NCBI GenBank assembly: GCA_009760855.2
Contig: WPIO01000083.1
Span: 590,001-652,000 of the forward strand
DNA: 62,000 bases
Direction: 5' to 3'
From: Cristatella mucedo
Taxonomy: Eukaryota; Bryozoa; Phylactolaemata; Cristatellidae
Shown one piece after another: positions 1 through 11,346 of the stretch (positions are counted from its first letter, which is position 1; every line of letters starts with the position of its first letter). The notes below the pieces were generated by a model that was not told the origin of the DNA, did no database searches, and worked only from the letters and a program-made list of their open reading frames with translations. The position numbers and the translations under genes are program-made.

Positions 1-200
1 TCTGGAACACCCAGGTTCTTAATGGTGTTGCCGTCGAATTTGGTGGCAGGCACTTGCTATAATCTTTTCTCTTCACAAATTTCAACACTTTCTATATGGA
101 CGGAAATGCATCGTAATTACTGACCACCGACCTTTACTAACACTATTTGGTGCGTCTAAAGTGCCTCGAAACCAATCAGCAAGCCAGGTGCTCACCACCT
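1..200 (+). mobile_element. Ty3/gypsy-type retrotransposon remnant (RNase H segment)
   Basis: The plus strand from about 40 to 190 translates into a typical Ty3/gypsy RNase H segment, with the stretches ALAIIFSLHKFQHFLYG and TDHRPLLTLFG in the usual order and spacing. In the family this domain removes the RNA template during reverse transcription. No long open frame continues on either side: stops follow soon after position 200 and the integrase core is not recognisable downstream. This is therefore a decayed fragment cut off by the window edge. Strand and class are well supported; the exact family is not. Confidence 0.7.
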
Positions 201-929
201 CTTAGAAAGTCTGTGTATGCGATCAGCTATCGGCGAACTTTGAACCTCGGGAGCCAGGAGACCCAGGGAGCCAGCTCTCCACATCGGACCAGAAACAGCT
301 TTTGACGTGAAGAAGCGGGATGTTGGCTCAGACATCATCCTCACGATCGACAAGATTGGCTGGCCATTTCGACTAACCGATCCGGGTGCACTCTGGAAGA
401 AGTCGGCCTAGGGTCTGGTAATATCGAACTTCATGAGTTTGACAAGGGGTAGCTGGCTGATCTACTGGCCAACCACAACGGGCGAAACCAGAGCCTTTGG
501 TTTTGAGCAGACAGCACAACGGAAACAAAGGATTCGTCATCAAGGATTGTGCTGTATGTATTGGGCTTGTTACCAAAAGAGATGTCTTACACGATATCGC
601 AGACAAATGTATTTCGATCTGATTGCGATCTTTCCGCCCACATGTCGGCATGCACCCTTTCTATTTATGTAGATGAAACAGAATGGTTCGTAGCGTCGAA
701 AGAAGATTATGTGCCTTCAAACAACAGCCGCAATAGAAATGAGGCCGTTTGGTCAGCTAATCTTACACTTTTTAAGCTTTAGTCCACGCATATATCCATC
801 GTGTCTAGCCATTAAGAAAGAATACCCATGCATCAAATTATGACGACTCCACAATTACAAGGTCAAGTCTCCGGCTATGACTACGCCTTCTGCATATCTT
901 GTGAACGTCATCTACATCTAAATAGGTTT
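201..929. other. No recognisable feature
   Basis: Short overlapping open frames on both strands have no domain signature. The stretch may be further decayed gypsy-element sequence continuing from position 200, but I cannot support that. Confidence 0.4.
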
Positions 930-1225
930 CCATAATAATAATAGGCACTTGTAGGCTGTTAATAATACGCTCTAGGAGAACTAAATCTCTTTCTAGTCAC
1001 TTCATAAATACTGTAGAGGAAGAATACGATTGTTTAATGATAATATGCACAGATTCAGTGGGCCTAATACCACAAAGGACAATTCATACGGGCCCAGCAA
1101 ATGCTGAGAGCATATAGCTTTTAGCATCTTTTTAAATGTTTTCAAGTGACGATATAGTGACGTCAGTCGGGAGTAAGTTCTAGGCTTTGATAGCATGCCA
1201 ACCAAGCCACATCAATTCTTTCAGA
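930..1225 (-). mobile_element. LINE 3'-end fragment (family 1)
   Basis: Read on the minus strand, this matches the 3' end seen again at 17078-17460, 39000-39480 and 53080-53390. A segment for the RT C-terminus (a phrase like 'SSFPTDVT...FKKMLK') is followed by the stem-loop tail with paired AGAGA/TCTCT and GCGC-type arms, then a short (ATT)-type tail at 935-950. It is 5'-truncated and cannot move by itself. Confidence 0.6.
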
Positions 1226-1417
1226 AATCAAAAGCATGACGTGTCTGCATTGCTTAGATTTACAAACAAATCTAGCTGTCCCATTTTGTGAAGTATAGGC
1301 TTGATGATCATTTCTGGTAGCCCTGCTAAGACCTAACCACTTTGGTTTAGCTAACTTAGAGCTTCAAAGGTGGTAAAATCCTTTGCCAGTCATTGTTGTA
1401 TGTAGCCCCTCATTCCA

Positions 1418-1500
1418 GAAAGAGAGAGAGAGAGACGAGACAGAGAAGACACGAGCAAAGAGGGCAGAACAGAAACAGAGACTGAGACAGCGAGAGAGAG

Positions 1501-1592
<92 letters not shown>
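1418..1592. repeat. (GA)n microsatellite
   Basis: A purine-only dinucleotide tract, perfect GA from about 1504 to 1588 with an imperfect GA-rich lead-in from 1418. Serine/leucine or arginine/glutamate frames across it are artefacts of the repeat. Confidence 0.95.
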
Positions 1593-2480
1593 AGCGGAGT
1601 AGACAGAAGAAAAGACAAACTGACCAACAGGCAGACCAACATAAAGAAACACACGCAGGGGAAGCGAAGGTATATCTTGACGAGATGACTGGCAACAAAA
1701 AAGCTCACGACAAAATTTAGCAAGGGCTAAGCGGTGGTAGAGGAGAACTCTGGACTGCGAGCTCTTGACAGTGGTATAACAGCCATATGAAGTCACTACT
1801 TGTTCAAACTGCGAGGGTGTGGATTCTTATGAAATAATTTCGTCATAAGTTAGGCGATTTGTGGAAGCTAACTCATAAAACAAAAACTGATTTTTAAAAA
1901 TACTTTTCAAAAAAATTGAAATTTTGAAAGTTTAGTATACTTAGAACTATAAAAATCAAAAAGATACTAAATAAGTTGACCAATTTGATTTGGATCTTGA
2001 TTTTACAAAGCTAGAACACTTTATCAATGTATATAAATGTAATTAATAAACAAATGCCTCGCGGAAGTTTCATGCAGTTAATATTGCCATCAAAAACTTC
2101 TTGCTATCCAAATTCCCTCTAAGGGAGTGTGTATGGCGTCCCAATCACAGGCAGCGTCACGCAGCGACAATTCAGTGAACGTAGCCGCATCATAACGACC
2201 TGATCGGGTGCACTGCAAAACAAGCCCGTGTCAACTGTAAAGCATACGAGCTAAATAAACCACAGTAGTCAATAACTTGGCAATGACAAGGTTAAAGGCA
2301 ACTACACGATTTTTAAATACAGGTCTCTGATCCCAAGTCTCTCCATCCTTTTCCAGCAGGATTCTAAAAATGTGTCAAGATGTTAAAAATTGCAGGTTTA
2401 CGCCCTAAAATGTGGTCCCTTCGTTCATTTCTGTCAGTGTACCTCATTATAACCAACCCGATGAAACAAATAAAACTAAT
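1593..2480. other. AT-rich DNA, nothing recognised
   Basis: AT-rich from about 1830 to 2050. I see no coding signature, no tRNA-like boxes and no clear repeat unit. Confidence 0.4.
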
Positions 2481-2484
2481 GTCT

Positions 2485-2605
2485 AATAATAAAACTAATA
2501 ATAAGCCTTTTATAGAACGCCTTAGGAGAATCAAATCTCTACCCAGTTGCTTTGAAACTCTCTGCAAGAGAAGCAACAACCATGATAAAAAAAAATGGCA
2601 CAGCA
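2485..2605 (-). mobile_element. LINE family 1 tail fragment
   Basis: On the minus strand this short piece resembles the family-1 tail (the 'cgccttaggaga...aatctct' arms), with an AATAAT-type simple end at 2487-2502. It is degenerate, and nothing upstream of the tail is clear. Confidence 0.4.
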
Positions 2606-2775
2606 GGGCATCTTTCTTAGACAAGCATGCCAAAGCAAAACACTTGGGGCTACCGGTTAGTAGAATCCCTGGCTTTTATAATCCACTGAATCGTGTAAAC
2701 GCGAGCATGTAAAGCACACAGGAAAAATAAAAATTGATCGGGTCAAATCAAAAGGCAAGCACAACGGATTCATGC

Positions 2776-2940
2776 CGCCCTGGTTTGGCCCAGTGATTAA
2801 GGTGCTCCCTTCAACCACGGTCAATGTGAATGTATTCGATGACCGAGGTCGAGGGTTCGGCTCTGTGGCACATGTGAAGCGCCTGAAGTGATTAAGTTCT
2901 CAAGTAGATTAGCATATGTATATCATTTATTTATTCACCT
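2776..2940 (+). repeat. SINE family 2 copy (tRNA-like head, LINE-like tail)
   Basis: Starts with CCTGGTTTGGCCCAGTG, has a B-box-like GAGGGTTCGGCTC near 2850, then GGCACATGTGAAGCGCCTGAA, the beginning of the LINE-type tail. A second copy in the same orientation is at 39521-39675 and a truncated one at 24685-24772. The copy can be read as an open frame, and I first considered a gypsy integrase end, but the matching copies show that it is a SINE. Confidence 0.6.
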
Positions 2941-3620
2941 TTAGCTGAGACTTAAAATGATGCGAAGTCAATGCATGTGGTGATAGAAGAAGTAACCTAG
3001 GCCCAGATTTCGATGCACACGAAATGAAGGCCCGACCAACAAAAGATTTTAATTTAGTGCACGAGGAATGGGGAGACGACAGCAAGCCGAGCACTATGGG
3101 CGTACCAGAGGGGTGGTCACAGAGGTGGGAGGCTGGTGAGGCAAGTGATAGTAGGCCAGGGGGGGGGGTCGTGAAGTCGATTCGGTGCTCGATAGGGAGC
3201 TGTAAAGCTCGAGTGGTGAGATGCGAAGTGGTGCGATCCACAGCTATGTGGTTGACGACAGATCAGACGAGCTGGTGAGTTGAGCTCTAGTTGCAGACAC
3301 CAAGTGCCCCGAGTTCTAAACAAAAGGAATTACAGTAATCTGGACTAAATGTACCAAACAGGTCTTAATTTAGGCAATGTACCTCAGCTGAGAGTAGGCC
3401 GACTTGACAATGGAAGCAGTGTGCTAGTCTAATGACAAGCTGTTTTGGAGCAGCATGCCCAGATTACGGTAGCCACACGGTATGATTAATCATTTCCGTT
3501 GCTAAGGACTTCAGCCCCTGAGCTGCTGCCCCAACATCATCACAATTGGGCCTACTCCGGATGGGCCCGAGTGTAGGCGAACTTCCTGTATTATAACTCA
3601 ATATCGTCACGACGGTGACT
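2941..3620. other. No recognisable feature
   Basis: Short open frames on both strands (for example 3024-3278 plus, 2927-3241 minus) mirror each other and carry no domain motif. A run of nine G residues sits near 3160-3168. Confidence 0.4.
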
Positions 3621-3633
3621 GCAACGGTAAAAA

Positions 3634-3806
3634 AAATCCTAGCTGATTAAACAGCCTCTTTTTGTATAGCGACAGAAGAGCCTTTACGGCTATCACCACC
3701 GCTTGCAGTGGCGATACAGAATCGCCCACCGCAGGAATCGAACCCACGACCTCGGGACCGAGGTCGTGAAAAGCAACCGCCTTACCTAGTGTGCCATCAC
3801 GGCTCA
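3634..3806 (-). repeat. SINE family 1 copy (tRNA-derived)
   Basis: On the minus strand this carries a pol III A box (TGGCACACTAGG) and a B box (GGTTCGATTCC) at tRNA-like spacing, with a long hairpin between them at 3748-3771 (CACGACCTCGG / CCGAGGTCGTG, two-base loop). It ends in the shared body 'GGTGATAGCCG...GACAGAAGAG' reversed. Other copies are at 16113-16288, 29270-29440, 39712-39882 and 52026-52196. Confidence 0.75.
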
Positions 3807-4507
3807 GGACCAATCCTTAAGTTCTTGATCAACGGCAACTCGGCTAGACAACTTACAACATATGAGCAGAAACCAAAAGTGCAGATAATATATATTCAGT
3901 AGACACAGCAATGACTGAACAGTTTCGATGGATCAATAAATGATGCAAAGTCATTCTGCAACAAAAATCAATTTGCCACAAACAGAGAAGTGGCATCGGC
4001 TCACACTTGACGGAGTCACCCGCTACGCCTGCTTTGATAGGTCGACCCATGATTATTTCATACGCATGCATTAAAGAACGATGGTACTGAAAAGGAGCAA
4101 GCCATATCACTATGGCAATGCAACAATCTCATTACATGATATTCAGTCAATATATATGAAAAGCCTCGACAAGAAATGGACTTGGGACGAACCAGTCCGG
4201 GCTCATCAAGCCAATGGACAAGCGAGCCATTTCCTCGCTTCGATTGTGACGATGTCCTGGTTTTAATTTGATCTTCACCTCCGTGTGCGACTGCTTCCAT
4301 CTGTGGCATCAAGCATCATTACGCAAATAGCACTTAACCACACTTTCAATGGTCTCCCGTCGGTAGCTACACGCACAGACGAAAGCCTCCGGAAGAAACA
4401 CCAGAGCGAGGTACGCATGACAATCAGTAGATATGATACCCGTGCAACGCACTGAATGAAGACAGGGATTCAGTGCGCTGGCCTGAGCTTCAATCTGGAT
4501 GGACTTC
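3807..4507. other. 3' flank and probable 3'UTR of rap2
   Basis: Downstream of the rap2 stop on the minus strand. A variant polyadenylation hexamer ATTAAA occurs on the minus strand at 4267-4262, about 240 nt past the stop. It is the nearest candidate signal. Nothing else is recognised here. Confidence 0.35.
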
Positions 4508-5053
4508 TTAAAGCAGAGCACAGCAGCTGCGCCTACTGCTAGCGGACGTTGAAGCAGCGGTCATCTCACGGACTATTTCGATAAATGCTTCGTTGACGTT
4601 GCGTGTGGACTTGGCGGATGTCTCCAAGAATGGGCAGCCCCACGAGGCGGCCAGCTCTTCGCCACTGCGCATCGGTACCTCGCGCTGCCCATCGAGATCG
4701 CATTTGTTGCCCACCAGTACGGCCGGTACGCGGTCAGAGCCCTTGACGCGCGCGATCTGCTCGCGAAGCGTGCGGATGTCGGTGAACGTCTGAGAGCTGG
4801 TCACACTGTACACAACTAGAAAGCCTTGGCCGTTCTTTATGTAAAGGTCTCTCATCGATGCGAACTGCTCTGTACCGGCCGTGTCAAGGATCTCGAGCAC
4901 CGACGGCGCACCGTCCACTTCTATCTCCTTGCGGTAGAAATCCTCAATGGTTGGATCGTATTTCTCCACAAATGCACCCGACACAAACTTGACGGTGAGC
5001 GCTGACTTTCCGACGCCTCCAGAGCCCAGAACAACAACTTTAAACTCGCGCAT
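4508..5053 (-). CDS. Rap2: Rap2-type small GTPase
   Basis: This intact 181-residue protein is a Ras-superfamily GTPase that switches between GDP and GTP at membranes and, in the Rap2 family, signals to kinases and cytoskeletal effectors. All nucleotide-binding motifs are present: P-loop GSGGVGKSA (residues 10-18), switch [10 protein letters not shown] (32-40), DTAGTE (57-62), NKCD (116-119) and ETSAK (144-148). Phe39 in switch I separates Rap2 from Rap1, which has Ser39. Thr61 in place of Ras Gln61 is normal for Raps. The protein ends CCALL: CALL is a CaaX box whose final Leu predicts geranylgeranylation, and Cys177 is a likely palmitoylation site. Human RAP2A has 183 residues, so the length fits. 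The coding part has no intron. The start ATG has A at -3 and is the family start (MREFKVV). Its GC-rich third positions contrast with the flanking DNA. Splicing of the 5'UTR is inferred from an upstream acceptor at 5122. Confidence 0.95.
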   Translation of the reverse strand: MREFKVVVLGSGGVGKSALTVKFVSGAFVEKYDPTIEDFYRKEIEVDGAPSVLEILDTAGTEQFASMRDLYIKNGQGFLVVYSVTSSQTFTDIRTLREQIARVKGSDRVPAVLVGNKCDLDGQREVPMRSGEELAASWGCPFLETSAKSTRNVNEAFIEIVREMTAASTSASSRRSCCALL

Positions 5054-5121
5054 GGTTGGCTACGGTCGGCTATGCACGCTTCGAACACGGAGGAGCACCT
5101 TTTGCGTTCAAGTCGAGTCCA
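5054..5121 (-). other. Rap2: rap2 5'UTR segment with 3' splice site
   Basis: On the minus strand a strong acceptor (GACTTTTTTTCTAG, AG at 5123-5122) lies 68 nt upstream of the rap2 ATG. This suggests that the coding exon is the second or later exon and that a non-coding first exon lies further upstream. The first exon itself was not located. Confidence 0.55.
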
Positions 5122-6690
5122 CTAGAAAAAAAGTCCGCCTGATCAAAGTAAGCTGCATGCTATGAACGACTCCAATCACAAAAAAGCAGGATACGAGAAT
5201 GTGTCCAAAATCGAACATGCACATACTTGGTAGCAGATGCTATTTCATTGAGGAGAAAAGTAAACTCACATAAATACTAGAAGCTGTTGCATACTAAAGT
5301 AAAGCTTTAATCGTGCCTCACGAGGAGTATGCATACACTCTGAGATAAAGCCGGGTAGGGACCGTGACGGCTAGGTAGCTCCCATCGGTAGGCGTATGCT
5401 TTGGCAATATGCTATATACACTGTAGCACTGGCATAAAGAAGCATACATGTACCTGCAACCAGTGCGGTTGATGGAAAAGATTATATCACACGGGCTATT
5501 TATAACATGAAATATCCCATCATAAAGTGCAACCTACTAGCCTTTCTGTCTACGGTAAATTCGGTTATAATAAGCACTGGCGGTGGTGTGGCAGCTAAAA
5601 GTCTTCAGAGCAGCCATGTTGAAACATAGTGTGCCTAAGGCACCAACAACACACAACAGCTCTCTGCAAATGCTGATCTAAGAACATAATAATGGTCTAG
5701 TGAACGAGTGTAAACCATCATTACGCAGGTGACCCGTGACCCCGTGACAGGTAACATCTCTACACTTAGCCTTGTCTGCATGTAGTCAGACATTGTCACC
5801 TAGATGAGGCAGCCTGAAAGAGTTGGCACGATCTCCTACTCTAATCATTAAGATGCCGGAACAGGGCCCATAACAAGTAGCACCATACACTGAGTGGCAA
5901 GCACCAGTCTGCTAATGTTGACAGAAGCCAGAGCTGTGTACATGCAGGCTGCATGGCAACAGCTGCAGTCTTGTCATCTTGGCACTTGGAAGGGCAATCA
6001 GCAACTTGAGTGCGACCACAGTGGCACACGTCGATCAAACCAGACAAAACAGGCCGGCTATGAGCCTGTTTGTCTTTTCGGCTGGCCTGAGCTCAGCAAC
6101 AGCTGAGCCACTCCCGCAATCAGTACAGTCTGGTGCCAAATGATAGTGTGGCAATGGCCAGAACAGATCGAAACCAGGTAACAAGAGGTTGGTAAATGAG
6201 ATTCCGGTTCACTCTAGCCGAAGCCCAGACGAAGAGAAGCTGAGTACACGCACAGAGGTAAAACCAGGCCTATAACAGATGGCACTTAGCCAGATCGAGT
6301 AAACCCATAAACGCCAACCATTTGGTGGGCAGGCTGAGGATAAAAGTATGCCCAAACAGCAGCTACACAGAGTACGACCTAGGCAGAGCAGTAGCTCAAG
6401 AAACTTGGCTGGAAGATCATGTGGCCGGCTATCGACGAAGCTCAGCAAGTGGCTGACGAGAGGGCAAGTTAGGCTCAGCTAACCGCAGCTGCCGGGGCCA
6501 TGGAAGTGGTTTACAACCAGCTGATGAGAGCCAACACAAACAGGGCACTGTCAGATAGGTCTGCTCACTCTAAGATCAACGACACCTTAGCCTGGCAAAC
6601 AAAAGCCTCGGTCTACACATAAAGCTCATTGTATGCAAAGACATCCTCTAGTGGTCCAGGCGTTTGACTGCGTGCTCGTGCATGCATGTG
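5122..6690. other. Probable rap2 5' intron, no other feature
   Basis: No domain-bearing frame, tRNA-like box or LINE tail was found. The stretch lies immediately upstream of the inferred rap2 acceptor, so it is most likely intronic. Confidence 0.35.
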
Positions 6691-9336
6691 TGCATGCGAG
6701 GCTGGGCCCTTACACCCCAGACACCGCATTGCGCCAGCCAAAGCTCACAGGGGTCCTATAAACATGGATCGAGGGGAAGGGGCCCCTTCTCCCTTGAACC
6801 AATCTGAAGGGGGCTTCGGGCAACTTGACAGTCTGATAGGCTCCCCATCCCCTTTTGTCTGTGTTGGGTCTGCTGTACCGCGAGAGCGAAAGACTACCCA
6901 GGCGGAAGCCGCTGAGGCGAGAACAGCGAGAACAGCGGACCCACCTGCAGCAGTTGCTTGCAGGCCCGCGTGCTGGCCGTGCGGCCCGGTTTCTCGTCTC
7001 CGAAATAAACGGCATCTGCCTGAGCCGTCTTGATCTGTGCACGACTGCCCACACAAACATAACAGTCTGTCTCTCACACATGGTCAAACGCTCGGTCACA
7101 CCAACTCAAATCACCGACGTACGCTCACGGGTGTCAGCGATGAGCTTGAAAACTGCCAATCGCCTCATGCACACTAAACGACAGCAAATAGACTCACTCC
7201 CCTTTCCCAATGTTGCCCATCGGCACCTCTGGAGAGCACTCGTTCCAAAGTTAGGCTACAGGACGCAGTGAAGGCTGCAGTGTGCCTTGAGGCATAGGAC
7301 TACGGGCGCCTAAGGCGCCAACTAGAGCAGAGCGAAGCATTCGGAAGCCTCGGCTTCCTCTGGGGGAGGGGAGGGCAGCGGGCAGCTGAAGCAGCTGAGC
7401 GACGACAGCTGGCAGCAGCAGCGGCTGGCACCCTGACAGCAGTCTCGAATAAAAGAAATGACACTGGGTCAGTGGGCCACGTCTTCCTGATGAGCACGTG
7501 CCGTTATGTGCAGCCAGTGTCCACAGTTGCCAATCGGCAGTCCGAGTCGAGCCCAGCCTGCAGGGTGGGTGGCCTCGAGCCACCGGATGCACAAAGCCGA
7601 GTGGCCTAGCAGGCTCTAGTAGCCCAGTGGCCCACAGTGCACAGTCACTGCTAGTCTGTGCCTGCCACGTAAATATGGCGCTAGCAGGCGCTCTATCGCT
7701 GTGACGAACACGTACTCTGCCTGCGCGCACGGGTCATCGGCCAGCTTGCGCAATCCACTGAAAAAAGCGACCCGATCCTGAGGAGTCCGGTCCCGTTCAG
7801 CGAGAGCTGACCAAACGGGCAGTACGCACTGGTGAGAGCATGCCGAAAATTTCAGCAAGAAGGGCAGCAGGACGTGGAGCTAAGTTTGAGCAGAGTCGGG
7901 GTGGACTAAGGCGAAGGAAAAAAGTGCTGGTCTCCCTCCAGCAGGCTGCAGAGGCAAACAAGCCGGACTGTTCGTTGGGCACAAGTCGGATGTGCCGGAC
8001 TCCCAGCGGTCAGCCGCGGCCGCAGGGACACACAGACACACAAAGGACTATGCAGCTATGGAGACAAACTGGAAAAACGTGCCGGAGTGGCTCCCTCACT
8101 TCAATGGGTGCCTGCTTGGCGACCAGCATGCGCCTGCTCTCCAGTGGGCACAGCTAGCTTAATGAGTTAATAATCAATAGACGTCGTCCCAAACGTATAC
8201 CAGCCAGACTGTGCCATTCCAGCTCTGTGCCCCCAACCGGCCGAGCTTCCTTTATTGCTGCCACTGCAGCAAGCCGGCCGGCCGGAGGGCCGTGGCACCG
8301 ATGCCGTCTCAGCTGCAATGGCAATGGCCTACCAGCTGCAGCTGCCAGGCAAGCACTGGGTCAGCTGCATCGCTAGCACCAGCTCGCCAGCCAGCCAGCC
8401 AGCCAGCACCAGCGCACTTTCGCCCTTCGCCCACAAGGAGTAGCTTGATAGCTACCAACTCCAACACTCCGACTCTCAAGCACCCACACAACACAGCAGC
8501 AGAGGTGCTGCGATTGGCCCACTGCCGGAAGTGGAGCGAACAGGCAGCCAGAGCAAGCAGGCTCGAGTCACCAGGTCTCGGCCCGAGAGGCTGGGCAAAC
8601 TCGAAGGGGGGAGGGGTGAGGAGGGATTCACGGTACCCAGACTTCTCGGTCTGGCCGGCAATGATGCTGCCGGATGACTGCCATCCCGACGGCATCGGGT
8701 TCTAATAGCCAATTGATTTCTCATTAAGGGCCGGAGGTTCGGCCGACGCCAAGGAACTGCACTTCCACGGCAACACGAGGAGGAATTGCTTTCGGGCAAC
8801 AAGTACTCCAGGAACAGCAGCCACAGCTGCTGCTCTAGTTTTGCCGTGTGCTACACCCACAGGGTTGTGACCCCCAATGGGAAAGCAGCACAGCCACCGG
8901 CACCATCACCACCATCCATCCCAGCCGCCATCACCACAGCAATCAGCTATGCTGTCGGTCCCACTGCCACCCAACCAGAAACCAGGCAGCCACAGATGTA
9001 TCCCGGTGCATTAGCTGGAAAAGGCTGCAAGGTTAAGCCCTCCTTCATACGAATGATTTACCATCACTGGAAACTCCTGATGGGGGTATGCCCGCATACT
9101 AGCCGACGAATTGTCAGCCAGCCGAAAGCATGCTGGCAGCAGATAAAAAGGATGACTGTGGCAGCATCGAGGCAACAGTCGAGCTTGGGCAGCTTGAGAC
9201 AGCAGCTGCTCTTATTCGGAGCGTTCCTCATCGTCTGCCAATGGCTACATCGCCTGCTTAGCCTGCGCACTACAAATTCGATATGTTTCTAAGTGGTGCC
9301 GAGTGCAGGCACTTCAAGCCCATGCGCCGAGCGCTT
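6691..9336. other. GC- and CpG-rich stretch upstream of rap2
   Basis: Base composition shifts to GC-rich with many CpG and CAG/CTG runs. Several long overlapping frames on both strands result from the low stop-codon density and share no family motif. A (CCAG)n-like run lies near 8388-8408. The region could hold the rap2 promoter and non-coding first exon, but I could not fix a donor site or TATA box. Confidence 0.3.
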
Positions 9337-9660
<324 letters not shown>

Positions 9661-10518
9661 CCTGCAGAAAACAGGACAGGCGAGAGCAGTCAGCTCCCAC
9701 CAGCCACTTGGCCCAGCCAGGATTTAAGCCAGGAAGGGGCCAGAATCACTGACTTTGCAACAGGTAAAGAATTATTCGGCGATCCTTTATTGCCAACTGC
9801 AAGCAATGGTCAAGGCCAATAAGGCACTTCTGCTACTGTGCGAATGAGGCAGTTAAATGAGCTAAGATTTTCGGGAATCCTAAAAGCAGATCAGGCCCTT
9901 TGCAGCTGTCAGCAAAAGCAGTAATTGTAAAATACAGAGCAACCAAAGAACCCAGAGAATAAGGGAGTTACTTTTACCCACCGAAACATGTGGAATAAAG
10001 AAAAGAGGACTAGAAAGAGCATGGCGCAACAGCTGCTTACAAGTGCAGCAATCAAAATAAGCTTCTGGTTTCTGATAAAAAAAAACAGCACGGCACTGAG
10101 AAATGGTATGCAATTCTTAACATAAATGGCTAATGACTAAAACGGAATAATTATCTCCACCCATGCCTATTCACGCCTAACTTCAAATTGGGCTGTTAGG
10201 AACAGGCTATAGAATCTTACATTGAGGGTTCGAAAACAGATGTTAACTGACAGAAACAGCAAAACAAAGGAACTAAAAGTTTCAGTGCATCCACTGATTT
10301 TTGACACAATAACCGTAGGATGGCATTACAGAGCAGGCAATGTGAACTCCAAGCCGAGCGAGCCATGTGAATGCATGGGCTTTGCAGTCACTGACACAGA
10401 TAGGATCAGGATCAGAAAAAATCAAAAAAGAATGGCCAAACCTCAAACTTTCCCAGAGCAGCTAATCGTAAGAGGCTCACTCCACATAATGGACAACTTG
10501 CTTATCCGGAATGCCCTT
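9661..10518. other. Mostly featureless; short SINE family 1 piece
   Basis: Near 9768-9812 the plus strand resembles the SINE family 1 body (…CGATCCTTTATTGCCAACTG…). The rest has no recognised feature. A plus-strand frame at 10222-10695 starts with TTG and has no motif, and I do not call it a gene. Confidence 0.35.
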
Positions 10519-10671
10519 TTAGGTCAGTCCAGGGGGTGGGCCAGGATCACCCCCATTGTACAACTCCTGTTTCAGAGCATAATATCTTTCAGCGGTTTTT
10601 GCTTTCAAAAAAGATCGGGTAGCTGCCACCACTCTGCCTTCCAAAGACGTTGGCTGGAAACTATCACGCTG
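10519..10671 (-). CDS. Possible terminal exon of an unidentified gene
   Basis: On the minus strand a good acceptor (TTGTTCGATTTTTTCAAG, AG at 10673-10672) opens a 50-codon frame that runs to a TAA at 10519. The peptide begins QRDSFQPTSLEGRVVAATRS and ends NGGDPGPPPGLT. Its composition and low repetitiveness look protein-like, but I do not recognise the family and could not chain upstream exons with confidence. The candidate at 12424-12537 is on the same strand. It could equally be a chance open frame. Confidence 0.25.
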   Translation of the reverse strand, partial: QRDSFQPTSLEGRVVAATRSFLKAKTAERYYALKQELYNGGDPGPPPGLT

Positions 10672-10829
10672 CTTGAAAAAATCGAACAAATATAAGCATA
10701 ACATGTGTGCATTGCACACACTCACACAAGCCTACATCGTCCGACCGAGTGTCTGCTCGTCCCTGAAAAACCTGCCTTCTGTCGAAGGTTTAACTTATTC
10801 AATTAAAGCCAACGCTACTTTTACTAGTA

Positions 10830-11346
10830 CAACGGGTCCCCGGGTTACAAACGCCTCGGATTACGAACAATTCTGTTCACGAACACCTGGATTGGCAAAA
10901 AAGTGACCCGGATTACGGATCCGGTTCTGGTTAAAAACCGAACCCAGTGGGCTTGTAGAAGGTTCATCTTTGGGCGCAATAAAGACTTACATGAATCAGC
11001 TGTCACAGGCTCGAAAAAAGCCTCGAAAGGCAAAGTAATTCATATCCATTTATAAAGATTGAGGCTCGAAGGTGCTGTGCCATAACACCTTAAGGGTCGA
11101 ATGAGGGTAGGGTAAAATTTCTGCAATGAGTGAAGAATACCCATACTTCCCCAACATGAGTGAAGCAGTTTAAACATTGGTGTTATTTTTCCTAATTTGT
11201 AAAGTAGGAGCGATTCTTTGCCAGGTTCAGATACGAATGATAGTTTTTCATATAGTACCCTACGGGTAATCACACACGATTCGGGTTAAGAACGACCAGG
11301 AATAAAAATCTAGTCAGGCAAGGAATTGTGTAACCCGTGACCCTGT
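10830..11346. mobile_element. Tigger/pogo-like DNA transposon remnant (MITE-sized)
   Basis: The left end begins CAACGGGTCCCCGGGTTACA. The reverse complement of the right end reads ACAGGGTCACGGGTTACAC, so GGGTC..CGGGTTACA forms imperfect terminal inverted repeats. Both ends are bordered by TA (10828-10829 and 11347-11348), the usual mariner/pogo target. Phrases such as 'GGATTACGAAC' just inside resemble Tigger-type subterminal sequence. There is no transposase frame, so it is non-autonomous or internally deleted. Confidence 0.5.

Noticed and set aside
1364-1796. Long Ser/Leu frames of over 100 residues
   Set aside because: They are read-through of the (GA)n microsatellite on the opposite strand.
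2710-2892. Open frame resembling a gypsy integrase C-terminus (…WFGPVIKV…)
   Set aside because: The same nucleotide pattern recurs at 39521 and partly at 24685 with a LINE-like tail and no open frame, so it is a SINE, not coding sequence.
6686-8802. Several 100-160 residue frames on both strands
   Set aside because: The stretch is GC-rich with few stops. Frames overlap on opposite strands, show no domain motif and have no consistent splice structure.
10222-10695. Plus-strand 157-residue frame
   Set aside because: It begins at TTG, has no motif and overlaps the more plausible minus-strand exon candidate.
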